Shown: positions 53,316-61,798 of the stretch, piece by piece
How the letters are laid out: each line of letters opens with the position of its first letter
Position numbering within the stretch: the stretch's first letter is position 1
Assembly (NCBI RefSeq): GCF_000283655.1
Contig: NC_016588.1
Location: 1 to 64,000 of the forward strand
Source of the DNA: Azospirillum lipoferum 4B
GTDB lineage: Bacteria > Pseudomonadota > Alphaproteobacteria > Azospirillales > Azospirillaceae
DNA: 64,000 bases
Direction of reading: 5' to 3'
Program-made: the position numbers and the translations under genes
The notes under the pieces: generated by a model
The model's database searches: none
Told to the model about the DNA's origin: nothing
What the model saw: the letters and a program-made list of their open reading frames with translations, nothing else

Positions 53316-54140
53316 CTATTCCCGCGGCTTGCGGCCGATCGCCGCCCAGGAGATCTCGTTGACCCAGGCAAGCTGCACGTCTTCCAGCCCGGCGCCCGTC
53401 ATCAGCGCCTCCACCTCGTCGCGGCGCCAGTAATTGGCGATCTTCGGCAGCATCTGGTCGAAGACGATGGAACGCAGATGCGCGAAGTCGAAGCGGCGGA
53501 TCAGGCGGAAATATTCCAGCCGGTCCAGCCCCAGCCGCAGGGCCAGCCACAGAAGCGCGGTCGGCGGCAGGGACAGCGCATGGACCAGCCCGATCGGCAG
53601 GCGGCTGAACAGCGCCTTGCGCAGCGGGTCGGCGAAGCGGACGATCCAGCCGTTGTTCTCGCGGCCATAGACCCAGATCATCACCCGCCCGCCGGGCTTC
53701 ACCGCGCGCACCATGTTGGCGAGCGCCGTTTCCGGGTGGGCCAGATGGTGGATGACGCCGATGGAGAAGGCGAGGTCGAAGCGTTCCACCTCGTTCAGCT
53801 CATAGGCGCTCTGGCGGCGCACCTCCATCGCCCGGTGCGGCGCCAGGGTGGCGCGGGCCGAGGCCAGGCTGCGCTCGTCGATGTCGATGGCCAGCCCGCC
53901 GGCCGCGCCGTAGCTCATCGGCCAGTGGCTGTTGCGCCCCATGCCGCAGCCGACGTCGACGAAGGTCAGGCCGCGCCAGTCCTCCGGTTTCAGGAAGGGC
54001 GTCCAGCGGCGGAACTGCTCCTCGTAGATGTCCTTCAGCTCGGCATAGCGGCCCCACTCGTAGCCGAAGCGGTCGGCCGACCCGCTGTGCACCGCGGAGG
54101 CGGTGTCGGGAGCGGCGGAAGGGGGCGGCGCTTCGCTCAT
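53316..54140 (-). CDS. Class I SAM-dependent methyltransferase
   Basis: A 274-aa protein with FVDVGCGMGRNSHW (SAM motif near residue 60), LAIDIDERSLASARA, FDLAFSIGVIHHLAHPETAL and AVKPGGRVMIWVYGRENNGW, a Methyltransf_11/25 pattern. The C-terminal part has a hydrophobic ALSLPPTALLWLALRLG that may contact lipid. The ATG at 54140 begins a Pro/Ala-rich tail before the fold. Likely acts on a glycan or lipid-linked intermediate; context only. Confidence 0.86.
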   Translation of the reverse strand: MSEAPPPSAAPDTASAVHSGSADRFGYEWGRYAELKDIYEEQFRRWTPFLKPEDWRGLTFVDVGCGMGRNSHWPMSYGAAGGLAIDIDERSLASARATLAPHRAMEVRRQSAYELNEVERFDLAFSIGVIHHLAHPETALANMVRAVKPGGRVMIWVYGRENNGWIVRFADPLRKALFSRLPIGLVHALSLPPTALLWLALRLGLDRLEYFRLIRRFDFAHLRSIVFDQMLPKIANYWRRDEVEALMTGAGLEDVQLAWVNEISWAAIGRKPRE

Positions 54141-54269
54141 CGCGGCGGTCCGGTGTTGTGGGTGGGGCAAGGGCGGGGTGTGGGCGGGCGGTATGGCGGC
54201 TATCGGTAGAAGCCGGGGGGCGGGCTTGTCAAGCCGGGCCGCCCGTTTCGCTTGTCCTGTGCCGGCGCG

Positions 54270-54345
54270 CGACGCTGTCCGCCAGTCGCCGAACGGCGAC
54301 GCTGTCCGCCAGTCGCCGAACGGCGACGCTGTCCGCTTGTCGCCG
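54270..54345. repeat. 27-base tandem repeat
   Basis: The unit CGACGCTGTCCGCCAGTCGC followed by CGAACGG occurs twice perfectly (54270-54296 and 54297-54323), with a third partial copy to 54345. It lies between the divergent methyltransferase and GDPD-like genes. Copy number may vary between strains; effect on expression unknown. Confidence 0.9.
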
Positions 54346-54410
54346 TCCGCCGGTTTATGCCAAACATGGGCGCCGTCGATGCGGACGGCATATTGGCGGC
54401 CTCGGAAGAC

Positions 54411-55082
54411 ATGATCGCGATATTGGCGCACCGCGGGTTCTGGACGGAACCGGCCGAAAAGAACAGCCGGGAGGCGCTCGAGCGGGCGTTCCGCGAAGGC
54501 TTCGGCATCGAGACCGACATCCGCGACCGGAACGGCGCGCTGGTCGTCAGTCATGATCCTCCGGCAGGCGACGGCCTGATGTCCTTCGACGAGTTGCTGG
54601 AGCTGTACGGGCGCCATGCGCCCCGGGCAGATGGCCAGGGGGCAGGTGGCCGGGCCGGAACGCTGGCGCTCAACATCAAGGCCGACGGCCTCCAGGGGCC
54701 GCTGCTCGATGCCCTGGCGCGCCATGGCGTCGACGACTGGTTCGTGTTCGACATGGCGGTGCCCGACGGCATCCTCTATCTGCGCCGCGGCGCCGTCGCC
54801 TACACCCGGCAGAGCGAATATGAGCGGGAGCCGTCCTTCTACGAGCGGGCAGCCGGCGTCTGGCTCGACGCCTTCGAGAGCGACTGGATCGACGCCGCCG
54901 CGATCGAGCGGCATTTGGCCGCGGGCAAGCGCGTTGCCCTCGTCTCGCCCGAACTGCACGGACGCCCCCATGCCGCCGCGTGGGAAAGCTGGAAGGCGGT
55001 CGCGACCCGGGCTGAACCCGGCATGTTGGCCCTCTGCACCGATTTCCCCGACAAGGCGCGCGAGTTCTTCGATGCCCCCTGA
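54411..55082 (+). CDS. Glycerophosphodiester phosphodiesterase-like protein
   Basis: A 223-aa protein with the GDPD TIM-barrel start ILAHRGFW, then IETDIRDRNGALVVSHDPP, which has the E..D metal pair and catalytic His, and LNIKADGLQGPL. The active-site pattern HRG/ExD/H is intact, but the length is short for the family. Start is ATG 54411, just before the first barrel strand; earlier ATGs at 54357 and 54366 are in frame. It opens the tightly coupled operon 54411-59202. A substrate such as a glycerophosphodiester on the glycan is inferred. Confidence 0.8.
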   Translation: MIAILAHRGFWTEPAEKNSREALERAFREGFGIETDIRDRNGALVVSHDPPAGDGLMSFDELLELYGRHAPRADGQGAGGRAGTLALNIKADGLQGPLLDALARHGVDDWFVFDMAVPDGILYLRRGAVAYTRQSEYEREPSFYERAAGVWLDAFESDWIDAAAIERHLAAGKRVALVSPELHGRPHAAAWESWKAVATRAEPGMLALCTDFPDKAREFFDAP

Positions 55083-55752
55083 AACGCCTGCCGGAACGCC
55101 CACCGGGATGCCGGCCCCGTCCCGGATCAAGGCCGTCCTCTACGACATGGACGGCGTGCTGATCGATGCCAAGGACTGGCATTACGAAGCGCTGAACGAG
55201 GCGCTCGCCCTGTTCGGCATGGAGATCAAGCGCGACGAGCATCTGGCGCTCTATGACGGCCTGCCGACCCGCCGTAAGCTGGAGATGCTGAGCGCCAGCC
55301 GGCAGCTGCCGGTCCGGCTGCACGGCTTCATCAACGAGATGAAGCAGCGCCGCACCATCGAGCTGGCCTATTCGCGCTGCCGTCCCTTCTTTCCCCACCA
55401 GTACGCGCTGTCGCGCCTGCAGGCGGAGGGTTACCGGCAGGCGGCCTGCTCCAACTCCATCCGCAACACGGTGGCGGTGATGCTCGGACAGGCGGCGCTG
55501 CTGCCCTATTTCGAGTTCTACCTGTCCAACGAGGACGTGGCGCAGGCCAAGCCGCACCCGGAGATCTACCTGACGGCGATGCAGCGGATGGGCCTGTCGC
55601 CGCAGGAATGCCTGATCGTCGAGGACAACGAGCATGGCATCCGCGCGGCCAGGGCCAGCGGCGCCCATGTGATGGAGGTCGGGGACGTGTACGACGTCAC
55701 CTACGACCGCATCCGCCGGCACATCGCCCGCGCCCAGGGAGAGACGCCGTGA
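55072..55752 (+). CDS. HAD-family phosphatase/phosphatase-like (beta-phosphoglucomutase type)
   Basis: A 226-aa HAD-IA protein: KAVLYDMDGVLIDAKDWHYE with the DxD nucleophile, AACSNSIRNT motif II, AQAKPHPEIYL with Lys and LIVEDNEHGIRAARASG motif IV. A small helical cap sits between. It overlaps the GDPD-like gene by 11 bases and the next gene by GTGA. It may remove a phosphate from a polyol or sugar phosphate before nucleotidyl transfer, or act as a mutase. The first 15 residues (Pro/Thr-rich) may be dispensable; ATG 55108 is an alternative. Confidence 0.85.
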   Translation: MPPETPAGTPTGMPAPSRIKAVLYDMDGVLIDAKDWHYEALNEALALFGMEIKRDEHLALYDGLPTRRKLEMLSASRQLPVRLHGFINEMKQRRTIELAYSRCRPFFPHQYALSRLQAEGYRQAACSNSIRNTVAVMLGQAALLPYFEFYLSNEDVAQAKPHPEIYLTAMQRMGLSPQECLIVEDNEHGIRAARASGAHVMEVGDVYDVTYDRIRRHIARAQGETP

Positions 55753-57362
55753 ACATCCTGATCCCGCTGGCGGCCCCCGACCGCTATTTCTCCGCCGACG
55801 AGTTCCATTTCCCCAAGCCGCTGGTCGAGATCGACGGGCGGCCGATGATCGAACAGGTGGTGGCGCCGCTGCGCGGCTGCTTCCCGGACGCCCGCTTCAT
55901 CTTCATCGTCAAGGAAGAGGACTGCCGCCGCTTCAATCTGAACGACGTCCTGCGCCAGATCGCCGGTCCGGAGGCGGTGGTCATTCCGCTCCGCGCCCTG
56001 ACCAGGGGGGCGGTCTGCTCCTGCCTGATGGCGATCGAGCATATCGAGACCGATGGGGAGCTGATCGTCACCAACGGCGACCAGGTGATCGAGGCCGACA
56101 TCGCCGCGGTGGTCCAGCGCTTCCGGTGGCAGCGGCTGGACGCGGCGGTGATCACCTTCGATTCCGTCCATCCCCGCTATTCCTACATCCGCACCGGCGA
56201 TGACGGGCTGGTGGTGGAGGCGGCGGAAAAGCGCGTCATCAGCCGCCATGCCATCGCCGGCTTCTATTATTTCGCCGCCGGCCGGCTGTTCGTCGAGGCG
56301 GCGATGGAGTCGATCCGGCACGACGTGCAGATCGACGGCGCCTTCTACATCGCCCCCACCCTGAACGAGCTGGTGCTGACCGGACGCCGGGTCGGGCATT
56401 GCCCGGTCTCCGCCGACCGCTACCACAGCTTCTACGCGCCCACGCTGATCCCGCAGTACGAGCGGCTGCTGCAGGGACGCCGGGTCGGGCATTGCCCGGT
56501 CTCCGCCGACCGCTACCACAGCTTCTACGCGCCCACGCTGATCCCGCAGTACGAGCGGCTGCTGCAGGGCCGCCGCCTCGCCGGCACCGCCGCCGCCACG
56601 GGGCCGAAGCGGCTCAACGTGCTGATCCCGATGGCCGGGCGCGGCAGCCGCTTCGCCCGCGTCGGCTACGCCAAGCCCAAGCCCTTCATCGACGTCGCCG
56701 GGCGCACGATGATCGAGCGGGTGCTCGACAATCTGGCGATCCCCGGCGCCCGCTACATCCTGATGGGCCGGCGCGAGCATTTCGAGGCGGAACCGGAGCT
56801 GGCCGCCCAGCTGGAGGCGCGGCCGGACGTGGTGCTGTGCCCGGTCGATCTGGAGACGGAAGGCACCGCCTGCACCGTCCTGCTCGCCCGCGGGCTGATC
56901 GACGGCGACGAGCCGCTGCTGATCGCCAACTGCGACCAGATCGTCGATTTCGACTGCCGCTCCTACATCGACGACGCCGTGCGCCGCGGGCTGGACGGCT
57001 CCATCCTGGTGTTCCGGGACAGGGACCGCGACCCGAAATGGTCGTTCGCCCGGCCGGGCGAGGACGGGCTGGTCCGCGAGGTGCGGGAAAAGGTGGCGAT
57101 CTCCGATCTGGCGACGGTGGGCATCTACCATTTCCGCACCGGACGGATCTTCATCGACGCCGCCGTCGACATGATCGCCCGCAACGACCGGACCAACGGC
57201 GAGTTCTACACCTGCCCGGTCTACAACTACGCCATCGCCGCCGGGGCGCGGATCGGCGTCTTCGAGATCCCCGCCGGCGCCATGCACGGCCTCGGCACGC
57301 CGGAGGATCTTGAGCGCTATCTGGCCCGCGGACCCGGCATGGATGAGGTCCGCATCCCGTGA
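55749..57362 (+). CDS. Tandem nucleotidyltransferase protein (two NTP-transferase domains)
   Basis: A 537-aa protein. Domain 1 (residues 1-~245) starts NILIPLAAPDRYFSADEFHF, with FPKPLVEIDG and LIVTNGDQVIEAD, but lacks the GxGxR loop. Domain 2 (~295-530) has ILIPMAGRGSRFA, AKPKPFIDVAG and LLIANCDQIVDFD with the usual metal Asp, so only it keeps a complete catalytic set. GTG 55749 overlaps the HAD stop. A perfect 93-base duplication (56382-56567) repeats 31 residues between the domains. The pairing with HAD, GDPD-like and WavE genes suggests one nucleotide-activated building block, identity unknown. Confidence 0.84.
   Translation: MNILIPLAAPDRYFSADEFHFPKPLVEIDGRPMIEQVVAPLRGCFPDARFIFIVKEEDCRRFNLNDVLRQIAGPEAVVIPLRALTRGAVCSCLMAIEHIETDGELIVTNGDQVIEADIAAVVQRFRWQRLDAAVITFDSVHPRYSYIRTGDDGLVVEAAEKRVISRHAIAGFYYFAAGRLFVEAAMESIRHDVQIDGAFYIAPTLNELVLTGRRVGHCPVSADRYHSFYAPTLIPQYERLLQGRRVGHCPVSADRYHSFYAPTLIPQYERLLQGRRLAGTAAATGPKRLNVLIPMAGRGSRFARVGYAKPKPFIDVAGRTMIERVLDNLAIPGARYILMGRREHFEAEPELAAQLEARPDVVLCPVDLETEGTACTVLLARGLIDGDEPLLIANCDQIVDFDCRSYIDDAVRRGLDGSILVFRDRDRDPKWSFARPGEDGLVREVREKVAISDLATVGIYHFRTGRIFIDAAVDMIARNDRTNGEFYTCPVYNYAIAAGARIGVFEIPAGAMHGLGTPEDLERYLARGPGMDEVRIP
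56382..56567 (+). repeat. Perfect 93-base in-frame tandem duplication
   Basis: The 93-base unit starting GGACGCCGGGTCGGGCATTG is repeated exactly (56382-56474 and 56475-56567), adding 31 codons (GRRVGHCPVSADRYHSFYAP and on) between the two nucleotidyltransferase domains. Identity is complete over both copies, which indicates a very recent event or an assembly artefact. Confidence 0.95.
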
Positions 57363-58081
57363 ACGCCATCATCCCGCTGGCCGGGCCGGACTTCATCCAT
57401 CCCCGCTTCGGCATCCGCCCGCTGGTCGAGGTGGAAGGCGAACCGCTGGTCCGCCGGGCGATCACCGGCCGCCCCTGGTGGCGCGACGGAACGCTCGGCC
57501 CCGCCGATCTGGTGTTCGTCCTGCGCGACGTTCCGGAGGCGCGGACCGTGCAGGGCTTTCTGCAGGTCTGGTTTCCCGGCTCTCGCGCCCTGCTCCTGTC
57601 CGACCTGACCGGCGGCGCCCTGCTGTCCGCCCTGGCCGGAACGGCCCTGCTGTCCCGCCCGGCGGCGCCGGTCTGCGTCGATCTGGTGGACATCCTCTAT
57701 GACGGTCCCGCGATGGCCGGGCTGTTCGCCGATCCGGCGGTCGGTGGCGTCCTGCCCTGCTTCCCGTCGGACGAGCCCTGTTACAGCTATGCCGAGATCG
57801 CCGCCGACGGCTCGGTGGTCCGCACGGTGGAGAAGCGGGTGATTTCCTCCCACGCCTCGGCCGGCACCTATCTGTTCCGCGACGCCCCCCTGTTCCTGCG
57901 CGCCGCCGCCCATTCGCTGGAGCATGCCGACGCCCTCGCCCACAAGGGGGCGCTGTTCCTCTGCCCGGCGATGAACGGCGTGATCGCCGAGGGGCTGCGG
58001 GTGCTGCCGGTCCCGGTCGGCAACGTCCGTCCTGTCAGCAAGAGCTTCGCCGAGCCGGCCGGGAAGGACGCCGACGCATGA
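57359..58081 (+). CDS. Nucleotidyltransferase-like protein, catalytic loop degenerate
   Basis: A 240-aa protein similar to domain 1 of the preceding protein: AIIPLAGPDFIHPRFGIRPL replaces the GxGxR nucleotide loop, followed by LVEVEGEPLVRR and VCVDLVDILYDG. AEIAADGSVVRTVEKRVISS resembles the matching segment of domain 1. GTGA overlap with the previous gene. Because the loop is changed, it may be catalytically inactive and act as a partner subunit, or use a phosphate-binding mode of its own. Confidence 0.8.
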   Translation: MNAIIPLAGPDFIHPRFGIRPLVEVEGEPLVRRAITGRPWWRDGTLGPADLVFVLRDVPEARTVQGFLQVWFPGSRALLLSDLTGGALLSALAGTALLSRPAAPVCVDLVDILYDGPAMAGLFADPAVGGVLPCFPSDEPCYSYAEIAADGSVVRTVEKRVISSHASAGTYLFRDAPLFLRAAAHSLEHADALAHKGALFLCPAMNGVIAEGLRVLPVPVGNVRPVSKSFAEPAGKDADA

Positions 58082-59202
58082 TCGCCCCCCGCGACGTTTC
58101 GGTGGTGGTCCAGGGGCCCTGGAGCCCGGACCAGACCCCCCAGGCACTGGCCAGCCTGCGTGCGCATCTGCCGGGCGCGCAGGTCGTCCTGTCGGTGTGG
58201 AAGGGAGGCCCCGACTTTCCGGCCCATGCCGTGGACGCGGATACCGTCCTGCTGAACGCGGATCCTGGTGCGGTCGACCTGCGCGGCCTCCTGCATCCGG
58301 ACATCGAGTACCGCACCGCGACCGCCTCCTCCAACTTCAACCGGCAGGCGGACTCCACGCTGGCCGGCCTGCGGCTGGCCGACCGCCCCTATGCGTTGAA
58401 GCTGCGCACCGACATGGTGCTGGAGCATGCGGGCTTCCTGGCCTATCCGGCGCTGTTCCGGGACATCCCGGCGCCGATGCGGGTGTTCGGCGAACGCATC
58501 GTCACCACCAACGTCCGCTGCCCGCAGCGCTCCTTCGCCATGTTCGTGCAGGATTTCTGCTCCTTCGGCCGGACCGAGGACATGCGGCTGCTGTGGGAGG
58601 CCGAGCGCCATCCGTCGCGCCAGGCGCTGCTCGACATGCCGCGCGAGGAGCGGGAAGTCCGGGTGCTGGTGCCGGAACAGCAGCTGGTGGTCTCCGCCCT
58701 GCGCCGCCGGCAGCACGAGGTGCCGATGCCGAATTCGCTCGCCAACGGCCCGGCTCTGGCGGAGTTGACCGAACGGGCGGTGGCGGGAAACTTCGTCTGC
58801 CTGGATGTCCGGCGTTTCGGCGTGCGCACGCTGAAGCCGTCGCTGGAGTGGGTCAACAGTGCGGATGCGATGCGGCTGTCCTGGCTGTGGATCCTGCGGG
58901 CGAGCTACGAGGAATATCTGTCCTGGTGCCGGCGCCATTGCGGGGACGCCGTGGACGCCCTGATCGCGGAATGCGGCGACGGCTACGCCCCCGCGATGGA
59001 GGATGCCGCCCTCAAGCGGCGGCTGGTGACCGGCCCCAACGCCCTGGCGCCGCAGCCGCTGTTCGACGAGGCCCTGCGCTGTTTCCTCGCCGGACGGAAC
59101 GACGATGCCCTGCATGGGGCGACCACCCTGCAACGCGCCGGCCTGCGCGATCCGGCGCTCGACCGGCTTTTCGAACGGCTGGGCCGCCGGCCGCCGGGAT
59201 AG
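58078..59202 (+). CDS. WavE-like lipopolysaccharide synthesis protein
   Basis: A 374-aa protein similar to the WavE family: VSVVVQGPWSPDQTPQALAS, LPGAQVVLSVWKGG, SSNFNRQADSTLAGLRLA and YALKLRTDMVLEH are the family's conserved blocks, which resemble a GT-A fold. The ATG overlaps the previous stop (ATGA). It closes the operon 54411-59202. WavE is needed for core lipopolysaccharide in Vibrio; here it probably transfers the building block made by the upstream genes. The C-terminal ~80 residues have no recognised match. Confidence 0.86.
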   Translation: MIAPRDVSVVVQGPWSPDQTPQALASLRAHLPGAQVVLSVWKGGPDFPAHAVDADTVLLNADPGAVDLRGLLHPDIEYRTATASSNFNRQADSTLAGLRLADRPYALKLRTDMVLEHAGFLAYPALFRDIPAPMRVFGERIVTTNVRCPQRSFAMFVQDFCSFGRTEDMRLLWEAERHPSRQALLDMPREEREVRVLVPEQQLVVSALRRRQHEVPMPNSLANGPALAELTERAVAGNFVCLDVRRFGVRTLKPSLEWVNSADAMRLSWLWILRASYEEYLSWCRRHCGDAVDALIAECGDGYAPAMEDAALKRRLVTGPNALAPQPLFDEALRCFLAGRNDDALHGATTLQRAGLRDPALDRLFERLGRRPPG

Positions 59203-59223
59203 GACGCCGGGAGACGTGCCGGT

Positions 59224-60975
59224 TCAGGCGGTGGGTTGTCCGCCGCATTGCCCGCCAGATTGCTCCTGGCACCAGCGGCGCCACATCAGCCGGTAGGCGC
59301 TCTCCAGATTGCGCATGAAGCGCGCCTCGTCGCACAGGGCCGAGGTCCGGACCCGCTCGCGCATGCCCATCCGCAGCCGCATCAGCCGGCCGAGGTCGCC
59401 GGCCAGCTCGGCGGCGATGGCGGCATAGCGGTCGGGGGTGGCGGCGACCAGCTCCGGCAGGCCGATGGAGGCCATCAGGCTGGCGCCGACGCGGGCGGCG
59501 TGCCGTCCCCCCGCCAGCGTGACCAGCGGCGCCCCCATCCACAGCGTGTCGCAGGTGGTGATGGTGCCGTTGTAGGGGTGCGGATCCAGCGCGATGTCGA
59601 TCCGGTTGTAGGCGGCGAGATGGCCCGCCGCATCCTTGATGAAGCCGACGAGGTCGAGCCGGTCCGGGGCGATGCCGGCGGCGGCGAAGCGCGCCCGGAG
59701 CCCGGCGGCGGTGCCCGGATCGGACAGCGGCCGGTCCTTCAGCAGGAGGCGCGAGTCAGGCACCCGCCGCAGCACCTCCGCCCACAGCCGGACCGTGTGG
59801 TCGGTGATCTTGGACAGCTTGTTGAAGGAGCCGAAGGTGACATGCCCGGTCGCCCCGGCCGGCAGCGGCACCACCGCCGGCGCATCGGTCGGCGGACGGA
59901 AGCACAGGAAGGGCGGCGGCAGCCGCACCAGCGTCTCCACCGCATGGCCGTCGGTCGATCCGACCGGGTCGCTGACCGGGTCGACGATGCGGTAGCCGAC
60001 CGTCTCCATGCCGGTGCCGTTGGGATAGCCCAGCCACGTCACCTGCACCGGTGCCGGCCGGCGGGCCAGCATCGGCAGACGGTTCAGCCCGGAATGGCCG
60101 GCGAGGTCGACCAGGATGTCGATGCCGTCGGTCCGGATCAGCTCGGCGAGGGCGGTATCGTCCAGATGGCCCACCGTGCGCCAGCCGTCGGCCTGCGCCT
60201 TGAAGCGGGCGGTGTAGGCGTCGGCATGGGTGTCCGGCAGGATCGAATAGCAGACGATCTCGAAACGGCTGCGGTCGGCGGCTTCGAACAGGGGTGTGAG
60301 GAAATAGGCGCCCAGATGCTCGCGGAACTCGACCGAGAGGTAGCCGATGCGCAGCCGCCTCTCCGGGTCGGGCCGGTTGGCATGCGCTGCCGGCGCCACG
60401 GCTGGACGGCCGAAGCGTTCGTCGAAGCGGCGGTGCTCGGCCAGCAGCCGGTCGCCGGGAAGCTCGAGGTAGTTCAGGCAGAGCAGCCGCTGGCTGGCGA
60501 TGCGCGGATCGCCGGGAGCCAGCCTTTCGGCCTGGCCGAAGCACAGGGCGGCGGCGGCGGCCTCGCCGCGCATCTGCCGGACCACGCCCAGGTTGAACCA
60601 CAGGTTGGCTTCCTGGTTCGGGTCGGTCTGGATCGCCCGGCTCCACAGGCGCACCGTCTCGTCCAGCCGGTCGTTGCCATAGGCGTCGCCGCCCAGCCCG
60701 ACCCAGGGCTTGGCGTAATCCGGCCTGAGGACCAGGGCGCGGCGCAGCGCCGCCATCCCCTCGGCCGGCCGGCCGAGTTCGCTCAGGACGAAGCCCAGGT
60801 TGTTCCACAGGTCGGCCGCCATGCCCTCCCCCGCCAGCAACTCGCGGTAGAGCGACGCGGCCTCCTCCAGCCGTCCGGCCATGAAGGCGTCGAGCGCGCG
60901 GCGCTTCAGGGCCTCTCCGGAAGACGGAGGAGCGGAAGACGGCAGGGAGGAGGAGGGAACGGCGGGCAGGGACAT
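59224..60975 (-). CDS. TPR protein with GT41 (SPINDLY-like) glycosyltransferase domain, third copy
   Basis: A 583-aa protein: four or more TPR units (to about residue 200), then RIGYLSVEFREHLGAYFLTP, VDLAGHSGLNRLPMLARRP, WLGYPNGTGMETVGYRI, FGSFNKLSKITDHTVRLWAE and DPHPYNGTITTCDTLWMGAP, the GT41 set. It is closer in motif detail to the 9494 protein than to the 49654 protein. The ATG at 60975 overlaps the gmhA stop (TGATG), so it is co-translated with heptose isomerase. Protein glycosylation is inferred from family membership. Confidence 0.9.
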   Translation of the reverse strand: MSLPAVPSSSLPSSAPPSSGEALKRRALDAFMAGRLEEAASLYRELLAGEGMAADLWNNLGFVLSELGRPAEGMAALRRALVLRPDYAKPWVGLGGDAYGNDRLDETVRLWSRAIQTDPNQEANLWFNLGVVRQMRGEAAAAALCFGQAERLAPGDPRIASQRLLCLNYLELPGDRLLAEHRRFDERFGRPAVAPAAHANRPDPERRLRIGYLSVEFREHLGAYFLTPLFEAADRSRFEIVCYSILPDTHADAYTARFKAQADGWRTVGHLDDTALAELIRTDGIDILVDLAGHSGLNRLPMLARRPAPVQVTWLGYPNGTGMETVGYRIVDPVSDPVGSTDGHAVETLVRLPPPFLCFRPPTDAPAVVPLPAGATGHVTFGSFNKLSKITDHTVRLWAEVLRRVPDSRLLLKDRPLSDPGTAAGLRARFAAAGIAPDRLDLVGFIKDAAGHLAAYNRIDIALDPHPYNGTITTCDTLWMGAPLVTLAGGRHAARVGASLMASIGLPELVAATPDRYAAIAAELAGDLGRLMRLRMGMRERVRTSALCDEARFMRNLESAYRLMWRRWCQEQSGGQCGGQPTA

Positions 60976-61574
60976 CAGGCCAGTCGGGCTTCGACCTGTT
61001 CGCACAGATAATGGTACAGGCAGATATGGACCTGCTGGATCAGCGGGGTGGAGCGCGAGGGCACGTCGAGCAGGATGTCGCTCAACCCCGCCATCTTGCC
61101 GCCGCCCTCGCCGGTCAGTGCGATGGTGGTCATACCCAGGCTCTTCGCCACCTCGAAGGCGGCGATGACGTTGCGCGAGTTGCCGCTGGTGGAGATGCCG
61201 AGGATGACGCCGCCAGGCTCGCCATAGGCCTCGGTCTGGCGGGAGAAGACGGTGTCGTAGGAATAGTCGTTGCTCCAGGCGGTCAGCACCGCCGGGTTGG
61301 AGCTGAGGCAGATCGCCTTCAGCCCGCGGCGCTCCTTCAGGAAGCGGCCGACCAGCTCGCCGGTGATGTGCATGGCGTCCGACGCCGAGCCGCCGTTGCC
61401 GCAGACCAGCAGCGCCTTGTTGGCGCCGAGCGCCGCGGTGACGGCGGTGACGGCGGCCTCCACCCGGGCGGGATCCAGGCTGTCCATGGTGCGCCGCAGG
61501 ACATCGATGGCGGCGGTGAGGCAGCCGTGCAGGGCGGCGGCGGAGTCCTGGGAAACCGGGTCCGGGGAAACCAT
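60975..61574 (-). CDS. gmhA: Sedoheptulose-7-phosphate isomerase (GmhA-like)
   Basis: A 199-aa SIS-domain protein with CGNGGSASDAMHITGELVGR, AICLSSNPAVLTAWSND and ILGISTSGNSRNVIAAFEVA, all GmhA features. It converts sedoheptulose 7-phosphate to D-glycero-D-manno-heptose 7-phosphate, the first step of the GDP-heptose route continued by HddA (20901) and the HddC-GmhB fusion (48324). Start ATG 61574, chosen for AAAGGTG upstream and because it gives the usual family length; the frame extends further without similarity. Confidence 0.92.
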   Translation of the reverse strand: MVSPDPVSQDSAAALHGCLTAAIDVLRRTMDSLDPARVEAAVTAVTAALGANKALLVCGNGGSASDAMHITGELVGRFLKERRGLKAICLSSNPAVLTAWSNDYSYDTVFSRQTEAYGEPGGVILGISTSGNSRNVIAAFEVAKSLGMTTIALTGEGGGKMAGLSDILLDVPSRSTPLIQQVHICLYHYLCEQVEARLA

Positions 61575-61798
61575 GGGCGGAACACCTTTGTGCTGAGGCG
61601 GACGATATGGGGCGGGCATGAGGAGTGCCGGGGCCGGAGACGGCCTGGACGGTCTCCCATCCGGTGCGCAGTGCATCCTACGGATCACCGTTGCCTGTCA
61701 ACCGGGCGCCATGCAATGACCGCTTTGCCGCACCGGATGGAAAGCTTATTTTCCACCGATGCTCCCGAAAGCGGGAGAGTGGATGGCGGAACTGGCCC

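Noticed and set aside
51694-53550. Upstream extension of the GT41 frame that would make a 1298-aa protein
   Set aside because: The extra part overlaps the TPR-GT9 gene in another frame, is Arg/Ala/Gly/Pro-rich, and a coupled ATGA start exists at 51693.
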